64,000 nucleotides of DNA, from assembly GCA_001468865.1 (NCBI GenBank), contig LDIY01000004.1, forward strand, positions 1 to 64,000, read 5' to 3'. How positions within the stretch are numbered: the stretch's first letter is position 1; each line of letters starts with the position of its first letter. A model generated the notes under the pieces. It saw only the letters and a program-made list of their open reading frames with translations, had not been told where the DNA came from and did not search any database. The stretch is from a candidate division TM6 bacterium SOIL31 (lineage in GTDB: Bacteria > Babelota > Babeliae > Babelales > Vermiphilaceae). Positions 53,282 to 61,936 of this stretch are shown one piece after another. Both the position numbers and the translations under genes were made by a program.

Positions 53282-54979
53282 TTGCAAGGTAAAATAGAGA
53301 CGCGTGTTGGAATCTTTGTTTTAGTAGCCCTTGCCATATTTGGGTACATGGGCTTTAAAATTGGAGCATTTCGCTTTGATCGCGCAGAATACACACAATA
53401 CGTTTTGTATTTTCATGACATCTCCGGATTATCAAGAAAAGCTGCGGTAAAAATTGCCGGCGTAAAAGTTGGGTGGGTTGAAGAAATTAAACTTCTTCCC
53501 GGCTCCGATTCAAAAATGGAAGCACGCGCTGAAGCCATTGTTATGGTTTCAGCTGCTTATCCTTTGTACCAAAATGCATGTGCAGTGGTGCGACAAGATG
53601 GTTTACTTGGACCAAAATATGTAGATATGGTTCCCGGTGATTCATTATTAAAACAATTGAGTCCAGGTGATTCGTTACAAAAATCAAGCGTGGATCCCGT
53701 GGATTTGGATGATCTGTTCCGTGAAGTGAAGGTAATTGCAGGAAACGTGCGCGAAGTAACTGAATCATTACGTGATGCGCTTTCTGGTCCAGAGGGTGCT
53801 GATCAGATTAAATCATTTATCACCAATCTAGAAAATGCAGCAGAAAAATTCTCGACTGTTACCAATATTGTTGAGCGATCATTTGCTCGTAATGAAGAAC
53901 ATATTGATGCCTTCTTAGAAATTGGTACCAACGTACGTACTTTATCTGATAGATTAGAAAATCATGTGTTTCCATCGTTCCAAGAGAGTATTGAGAAAAT
54001 ATCTAACGTTTTTGATCGTGATTTTGGACGCATAGCAACACGCGTAGAAACAACCACCGAGGTGCTTGAAGAAGCGGCCGCGCAAGCGCGCGATGGATTG
54101 CGTAGCGTCAATTCTGTCGCAGAAAAAATTGATGAAGGAAAAGGCCTGTTGGGCAAACTGGTTAATGAAGATGAGACATATCGCGATTTGAAGGTTGCAG
54201 TTTCAGGATTTAAAAATTATGTCAGCAAACTTGATCGTTTACAAATAACGTTTGATACGCATTTTGAATCAATGCACCGTCCGGCGGAAAATTACCGCTA
54301 TGAAGATTCAAAAGGATATTTAGATATTCGTATTCACCCCAATGAAGAACATTTCTATGTGGTGCAAATAGCAAGTTCTGAACACGGCTTTGCATATCGC
54401 AGAGATAAAGAATATGTGTACACAAATGATAATTTAGATTTTATCGATCCGGCAAAACAATTCAATCCACCAGCTGCAGCTGATGCACGGCCACAATTGC
54501 TTTCAGATAACTTCTATGAAAACACGTTGGTCTCTGAAGAGAAATTAAAACCAGTGTATCGCCAACAGAAATTATGGTTTGATCGCAATAGCATTCGTTT
54601 AGGATTCCAATTTGGTAAAATATTTGGGGATGTTGCTTTGCGTGTGGGAATGATTGATGGCTTTGCGGGTCTTGGTGCTGATTATGAATTTAGATTTAAG
54701 ACAGATAGATTCCGTTGGGTGACAACGTTTGAAGGGTTTGATTTCCGTGGCTTTAATCGCCGGGGTCCAACAAAGTTCCATCAAGATAAACGTCCGCATC
54801 TGAAATGGTTGAACCGCATGTTCTTAATGCGCAATCTGTATTTCACCTTCGGTGCTGATGACTTTATCAGTAAACAGAATGCGAACGCGTTTGTGGGTAT
54901 TGGTATGCGATTTGGTGATGATGACGTGAAGTATGTTCTGGGCAGCTTATCAGGTGCCGGTGGCTTGATGAAGACCTAA
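53282..54979 (+). CDS. MCE/MlaD-family lipid-transport protein with barrel-like C-terminus
   Basis: A 565-residue envelope protein. One N-terminal membrane helix (GIFVLVALAIFGYMGFKIG) anchors an MCE domain (about 30-130: YFHDISGLSRKAAVKIAGVK, then VGWVEEIKLLPG). A long helical, coiled-coil-like region (140-330) follows. The C-terminal 200 residues are beta-rich with alternating strands (IRLGFQFGKIFGDVALRVGM, then YFTFGADDF, FVGIGMRFGDDDVKYVLG), like an outer-membrane anchored barrel or sheet. It would carry lipid between the membranes. The start is TTG 53282, supported by AAGGA upstream. It ends in a strong terminator. Confidence 0.9.
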   Translation: MQGKIETRVGIFVLVALAIFGYMGFKIGAFRFDRAEYTQYVLYFHDISGLSRKAAVKIAGVKVGWVEEIKLLPGSDSKMEARAEAIVMVSAAYPLYQNACAVVRQDGLLGPKYVDMVPGDSLLKQLSPGDSLQKSSVDPVDLDDLFREVKVIAGNVREVTESLRDALSGPEGADQIKSFITNLENAAEKFSTVTNIVERSFARNEEHIDAFLEIGTNVRTLSDRLENHVFPSFQESIEKISNVFDRDFGRIATRVETTTEVLEEAAAQARDGLRSVNSVAEKIDEGKGLLGKLVNEDETYRDLKVAVSGFKNYVSKLDRLQITFDTHFESMHRPAENYRYEDSKGYLDIRIHPNEEHFYVVQIASSEHGFAYRRDKEYVYTNDNLDFIDPAKQFNPPAAADARPQLLSDNFYENTLVSEEKLKPVYRQQKLWFDRNSIRLGFQFGKIFGDVALRVGMIDGFAGLGADYEFRFKTDRFRWVTTFEGFDFRGFNRRGPTKFHQDKRPHLKWLNRMFLMRNLYFTFGADDFISKQNANAFVGIGMRFGDDDVKYVLGSLSGAGGLMKT

Positions 54980-55012
54980 AAACAATAGACATTTTTTATC
55001 TTGTTATGTACG

Positions 55013-55048
55013 ATAACCGCGATTTATAGAGTCGCGGTTATTTTTTTT
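55013..55048 (+). terminator. Terminator of the MCE gene
   Basis: ATAACCGCGA pairs with TCGCGGTTAT around a short loop and is followed by eight T residues. Confidence 0.92.
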
Positions 55049-55066
55049 AATATAAAGGAGTTTGTT

Positions 55067-55492
55067 ATGGTGAAGAGTATCAATAAAAAAATGTTGTTAA
55101 TGGTTAGTAGTTTGGTAAGTGGCATGGTTGTGGCGGGGGAAAAGACCGCACATCCGTGTGAGTTGCTACCGCAACACTTTGCCGCAGCAATTGTCGCAAA
55201 GCAATTTTGCGACACTCCGGGACAGCATGTTCCCCTCGTTTTAAATGATCATGCAAAGTATGATTTAATGGTGACTCAGCCGATGGATTGGCCTATGGCA
55301 GGAGCAACTATCTCTTCAGTTTTGGTTTTTTTCAAAGGAAAACAAAAGATGGAATCGGCTAGTCCATTTACACCACCAATACATTCAGTACAATGGGATA
55401 AGGTTCACGGTGGCGATGTTTTGTGGGTAACTTTTTGTGATGGTAAGAATGGTATGCTTGAAATAGGATCAAACAAAATAGCGGCAAAGTAA
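55067..55492 (+). CDS. Small exported beta-type protein, 141 aa (1 of 3 tandem)
   Basis: Unrecognised. I start at ATG 55067 (MVKSINKKMLLMVSSLVSGM), seven bases after AAAGGAG. Behind the signal is a mostly beta domain with the conserved-looking end HSVQWDKVHGGDVLWVTFCD. The two following genes end in comparable HSVEW and SAKWD segments, which suggests three diverged paralogues. Function unknown. Confidence 0.68.
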   Translation: MVKSINKKMLLMVSSLVSGMVVAGEKTAHPCELLPQHFAAAIVAKQFCDTPGQHVPLVLNDHAKYDLMVTQPMDWPMAGATISSVLVFFKGKQKMESASPFTPPIHSVQWDKVHGGDVLWVTFCDGKNGMLEIGSNKIAAK

Positions 55493-55519
55493 TATACATT
55501 CTTTTCTTGATCAGGTATG

Positions 55520-55553
55520 ATAACTACAATAGTTCTATTGTAGTTATTTTTTT
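55520..55553 (+). terminator. Terminator after the first small exported gene
   Basis: ATAACTACAATAG pairs with TATTGTAGTTAT around a three- to four-base loop, followed by T-run. Confidence 0.92.
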
Positions 55554-55571
55554 GCATATGAGGATGCGTTC

Positions 55572-55898
55572 ATGTTCGGCAATATTGTTAAAATGTTTTT
55601 ATTAGTAATTTCTTTTACGGGGAGCACATTGATTGCAAGTGAGAAAAAATCGCTTTGCAACAATCCGGGTTGCCATCGTGTAGCTATTGTAGGTGATCAT
55701 CCAAAATATACTTTATCAATAAATGAAAGCTACCTGGCTCCTGCAAAGAATTCTCACATTTTGGTGTGGAAGCCATTGCAATCTGGTTTAGAAAAATTTA
55801 TTGATATTCAAGGAAGCGTGCATTCAGTGGAATGGCAATTTAATAGTCTGAAAATACAACAATGTGATGGCAACGTAAAATTTATAGAAATAAAATAA
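55572..55898 (+). CDS. Small exported beta-type protein, 108 aa (2 of 3 tandem)
   Basis: Unrecognised. Signal peptide MFGNIVKMFLLVISFTGSTL, then a cysteine pair (LCNNPGCHRVAI) and a beta-rich chain with VGDHPKYTLSINE and VHSVEWQFNSLKIQQCDG. The first of the three genes has NDHAKYDLMV and HSVQWDK at the same positions, so the two are related. Confidence 0.66.
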   Translation: MFGNIVKMFLLVISFTGSTLIASEKKSLCNNPGCHRVAIVGDHPKYTLSINESYLAPAKNSHILVWKPLQSGLEKFIDIQGSVHSVEWQFNSLKIQQCDGNVKFIEIK

Positions 55899-55930
55899 AA
55901 AATAAATTTTCTAACCCGAGGATGTCGACA

Positions 55931-56215
55931 ATGTCGAAGGTTTTGAACAAAGTGTTTCTATTAGTCTGCTGTATTTCGGGTAGCATGTTGATGGGTATGC
56001 AAGTTCCGGTAAAAAATACATCATTTACCATAGAGCACCATGGATCTTTTATTAAATTAGTGAATACAAAGACCGGCGCAAAGCAGAATTATCATCCTTT
56101 TTCTTATCCGATAATATCAGCAAAGTGGGACAAAAAGCGGGAAAATACGGTTAAGATGGAACTGGCAAACGGTGGAACGGGGCGAATTTCAGTAACTGAT
56201 ATTTGTTTGAGATAG
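55931..56215 (+). CDS. Small exported beta-type protein, 94 aa (3 of 3 tandem)
   Basis: Unrecognised. I start at ATG 55931 (MSKVLNKVFLLVCCISGSML), nine bases after GAGG; ATG 55922 abuts that site. The mature chain is short and beta-rich (SFTIEHHGSFIKLVNTKTG, then ISAKWDKKRENTVKMELANG) and resembles the ends of the two preceding proteins. It is tightly packed with them and faces a convergent gene two bases away. Confidence 0.64.
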   Translation: MSKVLNKVFLLVCCISGSMLMGMQVPVKNTSFTIEHHGSFIKLVNTKTGAKQNYHPFSYPIISAKWDKKRENTVKMELANGGTGRISVTDICLR

Positions 56216-56216
56216 A

Positions 56217-57110
56217 CTAAAAAAACGTATCAAGTAAAGAAATTAGACGACACACTTCCTGTGCATTGTATTCAAGATATTTTTTTATCTTTTTTTGCTC
56301 ACGCGGACTATACACAACATCACCTTTTTGAGCAATTGCCATCCATTCGTCAAATAAGATTGCTGGTGGATAGAGATCAACAAGTCGCTGTAAAGTATGG
56401 TGTATACGTTTAAGTACTTTAATTTCCTGAGAAGATAATTTTTGTTTTTGCAACATTTTTACAAATTCATAAACACGAACAGCGAGCGTATCAAAATCGT
56501 AATCACGGGCTATATTAACTAAAGCAAGAGCAGATTTAAAACCGTGATCCATATCAATTGCATAAAATTCTCCAGTAATTACATCAATAAAAAGATTGCG
56601 GTTGTGTCGATCAGTATTTTCAATAAATATATCAAATGCAACCATATCGCACAGCTGCATATATTTTGTTAAGCTCTCCAGATGTTTTTCTTTGCACAAT
56701 CCTCGTTTTATACAAATTTCATTATTTATTTTTTTGATGCTTTTAACTGATGTGCCAGGAACACGTGTATGCAACGTGGTTACACGAAATTGTGATGGCT
56801 CCAGAGGATTGATATCATTAAAAAGCTGATTAAAGGGATGATGAGGAGAAAATATTTCTACTTCATTGATATGCAAACCGATTGATTTTCCGACATATGC
56901 ACCTAATGTATCATGAATTGCTCTTTTAGGACCCCGCGGATGATACTTTAAAACAAATTGACGTCCAACGGCATCTTGTACAAAAAAAGTTGTTTTTGTT
57001 GCAAGTCCCGTTACGGTGAATGGCGGCGTGAATGATAATTGGGTGGGTGTGCAGTTCAGTAAGAGTGCAATACTGCACAAAAAAATAAGAGAAGTGTGGA
57101 ATATATTCAT
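56217..57110 (-). CDS. Exported protein-/lipid-kinase-like protein (PI3K/HipA-fold type)
   Basis: A 297-residue exported protein. The signal peptide is MNIFHTSLIFLCSIALLLNC. The body carries kinase-like marks in order: FVLKYHPRG with K55 as candidate ATP-binding lysine, DIFIENTDRHNRNLFID with D167, R168, H169 and N172 as candidate catalytic loop, and YAIDMDHGF with D188 as metal-binding DFG equivalent. This D-R-H-x-x-N plus D-x-G pattern is typical of PI3/4-kinase and HipA-like folds. A secreted kinase could modify host lipids or proteins. The assignment rests on motifs alone. Start ATG 57110 is chosen for the signal peptide. Confidence 0.62.
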   Translation of the reverse strand: MNIFHTSLIFLCSIALLLNCTPTQLSFTPPFTVTGLATKTTFFVQDAVGRQFVLKYHPRGPKRAIHDTLGAYVGKSIGLHINEVEIFSPHHPFNQLFNDINPLEPSQFRVTTLHTRVPGTSVKSIKKINNEICIKRGLCKEKHLESLTKYMQLCDMVAFDIFIENTDRHNRNLFIDVITGEFYAIDMDHGFKSALALVNIARDYDFDTLAVRVYEFVKMLQKQKLSSQEIKVLKRIHHTLQRLVDLYPPAILFDEWMAIAQKGDVVYSPREQKKIKKYLEYNAQEVCRLISLLDTFF

Positions 57111-57203
57111 TAAAGAGCCTTTTTTTACGATAGTATATCTGTTTACTATGGTAACTAACATAAGAAGGCGTATATGCTTTTTGCTATAAAAAGGAGATTG
57201 AAT

Positions 57204-58490
57204 ATGCAACTGTACCCACAAGATCAGGTTTTTTGGTATCTCAATAATCCAGTGGAAATCACTCCCTTAACAAATGATATTTCAACAGAAGTTCTTGTTG
57301 TTGGTGGTGGAATGGCGGGTTTAACTGCAGCGCAAGCATTTGCAGAAAAAGGTTGTAAGGTTATTTTGATTGAAAAAAATTATTGTGGTGCAGGAGCATC
57401 AGGCAAAAGTTCTGGTTTTATAACGCCAGATTCTGAATTATCATTATTTGAACTTGAACATATGTTCGGCGCGCAAATAGGCAATAAAATCTGGAAGCTG
57501 ATCGGTTCTGGTGTTGATGTTATTGCGGATAACATTAAAAAGTATGATATCGACTGCGATTATCAAGTGCAAGATACATTGGTTGTTGCAAACACCGCAC
57601 GCGCATTTAAAAACGATATAGAAAAAGAATATAAAAAACGTCAGGAATCAGGTTATCCCAGTACTTTATATGATCGCGCGCAAGTACGCTCTGTAATCGG
57701 TTCTGATGATTATGCGGGTGGTATATCATATGGCGGTACGTTTGGTATTCAGGGCTATAAATACTGCTTTGGCATGAAACAAGCATTGCAAAAACAGGAC
57801 GTGCAGATTTATGAAGAAACTCCTGCAATAGATATTCAAGAAAAAAAGGTGATAACACCGCAGGCAACAATCACGGCAGATACTATTATTGTGTGTACTG
57901 ATCGGTTTGAACCAGCAGCAGCTATTCTGTGGAATAAAATATATCATGTGCAAACATTTTTGATGTTGTCATCTCCGCTTTCAGATGACCAAGTAAAACA
58001 GATTTTTCCAGCACAACCATTTATGGTATGGGATACAGATATGGTGTATCAATATTTTCGGTTAACGGGTGATAATCGTTTGATGATGGGCGGTTCTGAC
58101 GTTTTTTATACCTATGCAAAAAATGAATCACACAATAACGAACGTATTGCAAAAAAACTTATGAATTATTGTCGCACCAAATTCCCTTCAGTTGCGGTTG
58201 AATTTGAATATATCTGGCCGGGACTTATTGGAATCAGTAAAGATGTATTTCCGGTGGCCGGTTTTGATGAAAAAATGCCCTCGGTATATTATATTGCAGG
58301 AGCATGCGGATTACCTTTTGCTGCAGCGCTTGCTTTGCATTGCGCTGATCGCATTATCAATAATAATACGGAATTTGATCAACAATTATCACCGTATAGG
58401 GCATTTACTTTGGGATCAGGGATACAGCGCATATTGGGAACGCGATTAACATTCGCTTTATCAAATTTTTTAGCGGTTGGAAGTTTGTGA
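57204..58490 (+). CDS. FAD-dependent oxidoreductase, D-amino-acid-oxidase (DAO) family
   Basis: A 428-residue flavoprotein. The Rossmann motif VLVVGGGMAGLTAAQAFAEK with the E of IEKNYCGAGASGKSSGF binds FAD; the C-terminal segment FPVAGFDEKMPSVYYIAGAC is the second FAD-contact region of DAO-family amine and amino-acid oxidases. Substrate cannot be read from sequence. Start is ATG 57204, eight bases after AAGGAG. It is divergent from the exported kinase-like gene. Confidence 0.86.
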   Translation: MQLYPQDQVFWYLNNPVEITPLTNDISTEVLVVGGGMAGLTAAQAFAEKGCKVILIEKNYCGAGASGKSSGFITPDSELSLFELEHMFGAQIGNKIWKLIGSGVDVIADNIKKYDIDCDYQVQDTLVVANTARAFKNDIEKEYKKRQESGYPSTLYDRAQVRSVIGSDDYAGGISYGGTFGIQGYKYCFGMKQALQKQDVQIYEETPAIDIQEKKVITPQATITADTIIVCTDRFEPAAAILWNKIYHVQTFLMLSSPLSDDQVKQIFPAQPFMVWDTDMVYQYFRLTGDNRLMMGGSDVFYTYAKNESHNNERIAKKLMNYCRTKFPSVAVEFEYIWPGLIGISKDVFPVAGFDEKMPSVYYIAGACGLPFAAALALHCADRIINNNTEFDQQLSPYRAFTLGSGIQRILGTRLTFALSNFLAVGSL

Positions 58491-58499
58491 CAGAAATTT

Positions 58500-58859
58500 T
58501 TAATCGTTATTATCTTTTTTTCTTGGAGACATAAGATGATCTTGAGAGGGAGCGATTTCTCGCAAGGCCTGAGAATTTTTTCGTAATAATATGCCTGCAG
58601 CTGTGTAAGCCTTGTAGACTTTTTTTTGTTCTTTTCGTAGGTGAGTTACTGTGGCAGGAGAAAATGATTTACTCAAAAATTCTTGTATGTCAGGAAGATT
58701 AGACATTTCCAATGTAGCGATTGTTATTGAGTTATTATATTGAGTTAATACTTCTTCTACTCTTCGTTCACGTAATTCTTTAAATAATTTTATATCCATT
58801 CCGTAAACAGAATGGTTCACCGTAAATAATATAATTAAGAGGCAGAATTGCTTAGTCAT
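58500..58859 (-). CDS. Small exported helical protein, 119 aa
   Basis: Unrecognised. Signal peptide MTKQFCLLIILFTVNHSVYG, then MDIKLFKELRERRVEEVLTQ and a helical, charged chain with a Lys/Asp-rich end. It has its own TTGACA-type promoter. The YGMD cleavage style matches other exported proteins here. Confidence 0.65.
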   Translation of the reverse strand: MTKQFCLLIILFTVNHSVYGMDIKLFKELRERRVEEVLTQYNNSITIATLEMSNLPDIQEFLSKSFSPATVTHLRKEQKKVYKAYTAAGILLRKNSQALREIAPSQDHLMSPRKKDNND

Positions 58860-58902
58860 AAATTTTCTTTGTAATAAGTTTTTCGAATATGTTTTTCTTT
58901 AA

Positions 58903-58930
58903 ATAGTATATTATTTATAAATAATGTCAA
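58903..58930 (-). promoter_or_regulatory. Sigma-70-type promoter for the 119-aa gene
   Basis: A -35 TTGACA (58925-58930) and -10 TACTAT (58903-58908) with a 16-bp spacer. Confidence 0.45.
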
Positions 58931-58958
58931 ATTGTATGGGGTTGAAAAAGGAGTAATC

Positions 58959-58988
58959 TTACCAACTGAAGTTAACTTATGTTATAAT
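58959..58988 (+). promoter_or_regulatory. Extended -10 promoter of the NUDIX-zwf-gnd operon
   Basis: A perfect -10 TATAAT (58983-58988) preceded by TG (TGTTATAAT), with a weaker -35 TTACCA (58959-58964) at 18 bp. It lies 52 bp before the first start codon. Confidence 0.7.
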
Positions 58989-59040
58989 TGCTTTAAAAAT
59001 GATATGAATTCATTAATTATAAAAAATTATAGGATTGTTC

Positions 59041-59589
59041 ATGAATCAAGAAAAACTATCATTACTTCAATTATTAACAGCCTATCATCCCGATGATAGT
59101 GCCGAACAAGAATATAAAAAAACCATTCTTGAATTTTTATCACAATATCCAACTAATGCATTTGAGCGCTCACTTGAAGTTGGCCACATTACTGCATCAG
59201 CATGGTTAGTAAACAAAGATAATACCAAAGCGTTGTTAACTCATCATAAAAAGTTAGATATGTGGGTGCAGCTGGGCGGCCATTGTGATGGAGATACTGA
59301 TCCTCTTGCGGTGGCGATCAAAGAAGCGCAAGAAGAATCAGGAATTATGAAGATTAGACCCATGCAACATGCTATTTTTGATATTGATGTGCATCTGATT
59401 CCTGAAACTAAAAAAGAAAAAGCGCATTATCATTACGATGTGCGCTTTTTGCTACAAGTTGAGGGAGATGAAGATTTTGTGGTGAGTGAAGAATCTCACA
59501 CTCTTGCATGGATTGATAAAAATAAAGAAAATTTGCCGACCAATGAGCGTTCAGTGACTCGCATGTTTGAAAAATGGACAACACTATGA
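59041..59589 (+). CDS. NUDIX hydrolase (variant NUDIX box)
   Basis: A 182-residue protein. The NUDIX helix is present as GHCDGDTDPLAVAIKEAQEE, but relative to GX5EX7REUXEEXGU the first Glu is Thr and the Arg is Lys, while the EAQEESGI metal-binding part is intact. This GGHxDGDTDPL subgroup is common and of unknown substrate. ATG 59041 is chosen with AGGA six bases upstream. It overlaps zwf by four bases (ATGA), which suggests a role linked to nucleotide or NADPH metabolism. Confidence 0.82.
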   Translation: MNQEKLSLLQLLTAYHPDDSAEQEYKKTILEFLSQYPTNAFERSLEVGHITASAWLVNKDNTKALLTHHKKLDMWVQLGGHCDGDTDPLAVAIKEAQEESGIMKIRPMQHAIFDIDVHLIPETKKEKAHYHYDVRFLLQVEGDEDFVVSEESHTLAWIDKNKENLPTNERSVTRMFEKWTTL

Positions 59590-60980
59590 AAAATATCACC
59601 ATTATTCTTTTTGGAGCGACGGGGGATTTAAGTAAACGCAAAATCATTCCCGCGCTCTATCGTTTTATAGCACATAAGAAATTAGAAAATTTTATTATTG
59701 TTGGTGCAGCGTTTGAGGAAGTGACTGCAGAACAGATGATTAATGCTGCACAACCTTTTGTGGAAAAGGGTGACGAGGCGATATGGCAAACATTGCGCAG
59801 TAATAGTTTTTATAAAAAAATTAATTTTACTGCCGATGCTGATTACAAATCACTCAATAATTTTGTGCAAGAATGCGAGCGTAAACAAGGTATTGCTGGC
59901 AATCGTCTTTTTTATTTAGCAACGAGTGCATCATTTTTTTGCCCCATCACGCACAACAGCGCGCAAGCAGGTTTGTTGCAGCGCAAAGAAGAAAAAGATC
60001 CTATCTGGCACAGAATTGTCTATGAAAAACCATTTGGTCACGATTTAAAATCAGCTCGAGAAATTAATGAATGCATTAAAAATACGATCAATGAAACACA
60101 AGTCTATCGTATTGATCACTATTTGACCAAAGAAGTTGTCAGCAATATTGCTATGATTCGTTTTACTAACTGTGTGCTGGAACCATTGTGGTCAAACAGA
60201 TATATCGATCAAGTACAGATTGTTTTAAGTGAAAGCGTGGGCATGGAAGGTAGAGGTGCTTATTATGATGCATATGGTGCACTTCGCGATGTGGTACAAA
60301 ATCATATGCTTGAAATGCTTGCATTAATCTGCATGGAATCACCAGAAAAATTAACGGGCGATTATATTCGTGCAGAGCGCGTAAAAGTTCTTGAAAAAGT
60401 GAGATTTATAGACGGTATTCTTGGCCAATATAATGGTTATTTATCCGAAAAAAGCGTGAGTGAAAACTCACGCACTGATACTTACGCATCACTCAAGCTT
60501 GCAGTAGAGACACCCCGCTGGAAAGGCGTTCCTTTTTATTTAAAAACAGGTAAAAAGCTTGATAAAAAAGAAACGGTGATTCATATCAAATTTAAACAAG
60601 TTGATTGTTTATTAATGCGCGGATGTCCAACTGATTCTAATTGGTTAACTCTGCAAATTGCTCCGGAAGCGATATTTTCTCTTACCTTAAATGCAAAAAT
60701 TGTCGGCTCTACCGATCAAGTAGAGCCCGTTAAAATGGAATTTTGCCATAGTTGTGTGCAGGGGGTTCAGACGCCTGAAGCATACGAAGTATTGCTTGAA
60801 GAAGTTATGCGCGGAGAGCAATCCATTTCCGTCAGATTTGATGAAATTGAATATGCATGGAAAGTGATTGATGACATTGAATCTCGGCAATTACCCGTGT
60901 ATAGTTATGCGCAAGGGTCCACTGGTCCACAAGAAGAACAACAGTTTGATGATAAACACGGAATGAGGTGGCGAACATGA
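59586..60980 (+). CDS. zwf: Glucose-6-phosphate 1-dehydrogenase
   Basis: A 464-residue enzyme that oxidises glucose-6-phosphate to 6-phosphogluconolactone and makes NADPH. The N-terminal GATGDLSKRKIIPAL (NADP fold), YEKPFGHDL, the active-site RIDHYLTKEVV and the C-terminal PVYSYAQGSTGP are typical. The start ATG 59586 lies in an ATGA overlap with the NUDIX gene, and the stop overlaps gnd in the same way. No lactonase (pgl) is in the window. Confidence 0.97.
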   Translation: MKNITIILFGATGDLSKRKIIPALYRFIAHKKLENFIIVGAAFEEVTAEQMINAAQPFVEKGDEAIWQTLRSNSFYKKINFTADADYKSLNNFVQECERKQGIAGNRLFYLATSASFFCPITHNSAQAGLLQRKEEKDPIWHRIVYEKPFGHDLKSAREINECIKNTINETQVYRIDHYLTKEVVSNIAMIRFTNCVLEPLWSNRYIDQVQIVLSESVGMEGRGAYYDAYGALRDVVQNHMLEMLALICMESPEKLTGDYIRAERVKVLEKVRFIDGILGQYNGYLSEKSVSENSRTDTYASLKLAVETPRWKGVPFYLKTGKKLDKKETVIHIKFKQVDCLLMRGCPTDSNWLTLQIAPEAIFSLTLNAKIVGSTDQVEPVKMEFCHSCVQGVQTPEAYEVLLEEVMRGEQSISVRFDEIEYAWKVIDDIESRQLPVYSYAQGSTGPQEEQQFDDKHGMRWRT

Positions 60981-61918
60981 ATGTAGGACTGATAGGACTC
61001 GGGAAAATGGGACAAGCCCTTGCATATCGTGCAGTGCAAGCAGGTCATGAAGTTTTTGGTTTTGATCTCAATGCAGATAATTGTGCAATTGCAGCACAAA
61101 GTGGCGTTCACCTAGTTAACAGTATTGCTGATTTTGCAGATAAAGATATTCACGTTTTTTGGCTGTTAGTTCCCCAGGGAGCCATTGTTGATACCGTAAT
61201 TGCACAATTAGAACAAATTGTGCAACCTGGCGATATTATTATTGATGGTGGTAACAGTAAATTTACTGATTCTATGCGGCGCGGGCAAGAACTTGCATTG
61301 AAAGATATTTTTTTTATAGATTGTGGAACATCAGGTGGCGTGCACGGGCGTGAGAATGGTTTTTGTTTGATGGTTGGTGGTGATAAAAAGGCTTACGATA
61401 CAGTTGAGCCTTTATTGCTTTCTGTAGCAACGCAGGGCGGATGCGCATACGTAGGCCCCTCAGGAGCTGGCCATTACGTAAAAATGGTGCACAATGGCAT
61501 AGAATATGGATTGCTGCAAGCGTATGCAGAAGGATTTGACCTCATTAAAAATGGTGAATTTAAATCTGCACATATTGATCTTGAAAAAATTGCGCATTTG
61601 TGGAACCATGGTTCAGTCATTCGATCATGGATTCTGGAATTGGTAGAAAATATTATGAAAGAAGATCAAGATTTAAATGATATCAGCGGAAATGTAGCTT
61701 CTACGGGAATGGGACAATGGACGGTTGAACATGCGCATAAATCGGGGATTTCCGTTCCAGTGATTGAAGAATCATTAAAAGTACGTGCATGGTCGGAAAA
61801 AACGGGCGGCAATTATGGAACTAAAGTTGTTGCCATGCTCCGTAATCAGTTTGGTGGCCATGCTGTTAGCCCCAGCTTACGCCAAGCTACAGCCGGGGAC
61901 CCCGGTAAAAAGGAATAA
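60977..61918 (+). CDS. gnd: 6-phosphogluconate dehydrogenase (short, YqeC/GndA type)
   Basis: A 313-residue enzyme that decarboxylates 6-phosphogluconate to ribulose-5-phosphate with NAD(P)H. Motifs: GLIGLGKMG, DGGNSKFTDSMRRG, CGTSGGVHGRENGF and GPSGAGHYVKMVHNGIEYG. The family normally ends shortly after RNQFGGHAV with a basic tail. Here 13 residues (SPSLRQATAGDPG, about 298-310) are inserted before a final KKE. They are encoded by a GC-rich palindromic element at 61868-61905. Start ATG 60977 overlaps zwf by four bases. Confidence 0.95.
   Translation: MNVGLIGLGKMGQALAYRAVQAGHEVFGFDLNADNCAIAAQSGVHLVNSIADFADKDIHVFWLLVPQGAIVDTVIAQLEQIVQPGDIIIDGGNSKFTDSMRRGQELALKDIFFIDCGTSGGVHGRENGFCLMVGGDKKAYDTVEPLLLSVATQGGCAYVGPSGAGHYVKMVHNGIEYGLLQAYAEGFDLIKNGEFKSAHIDLEKIAHLWNHGSVIRSWILELVENIMKEDQDLNDISGNVASTGMGQWTVEHAHKSGISVPVIEESLKVRAWSEKTGGNYGTKVVAMLRNQFGGHAVSPSLRQATAGDPGKKE
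61868..61905 (+). repeat. Palindromic element at the 3' end of gnd
   Basis: CCCC and GGGG arms (61870-61873, 61895-61898) enclose AGCTTACGCCAAGCT, with GGGGACCCC (61895-61903) at the end. It encodes the 13 extra residues near the Gnd C-terminus. The nine-base core is shared with the lon and MCE leaders. Confidence 0.7.
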
Positions 61919-61936
61919 TTTTTTAGCAAAAGGTAC

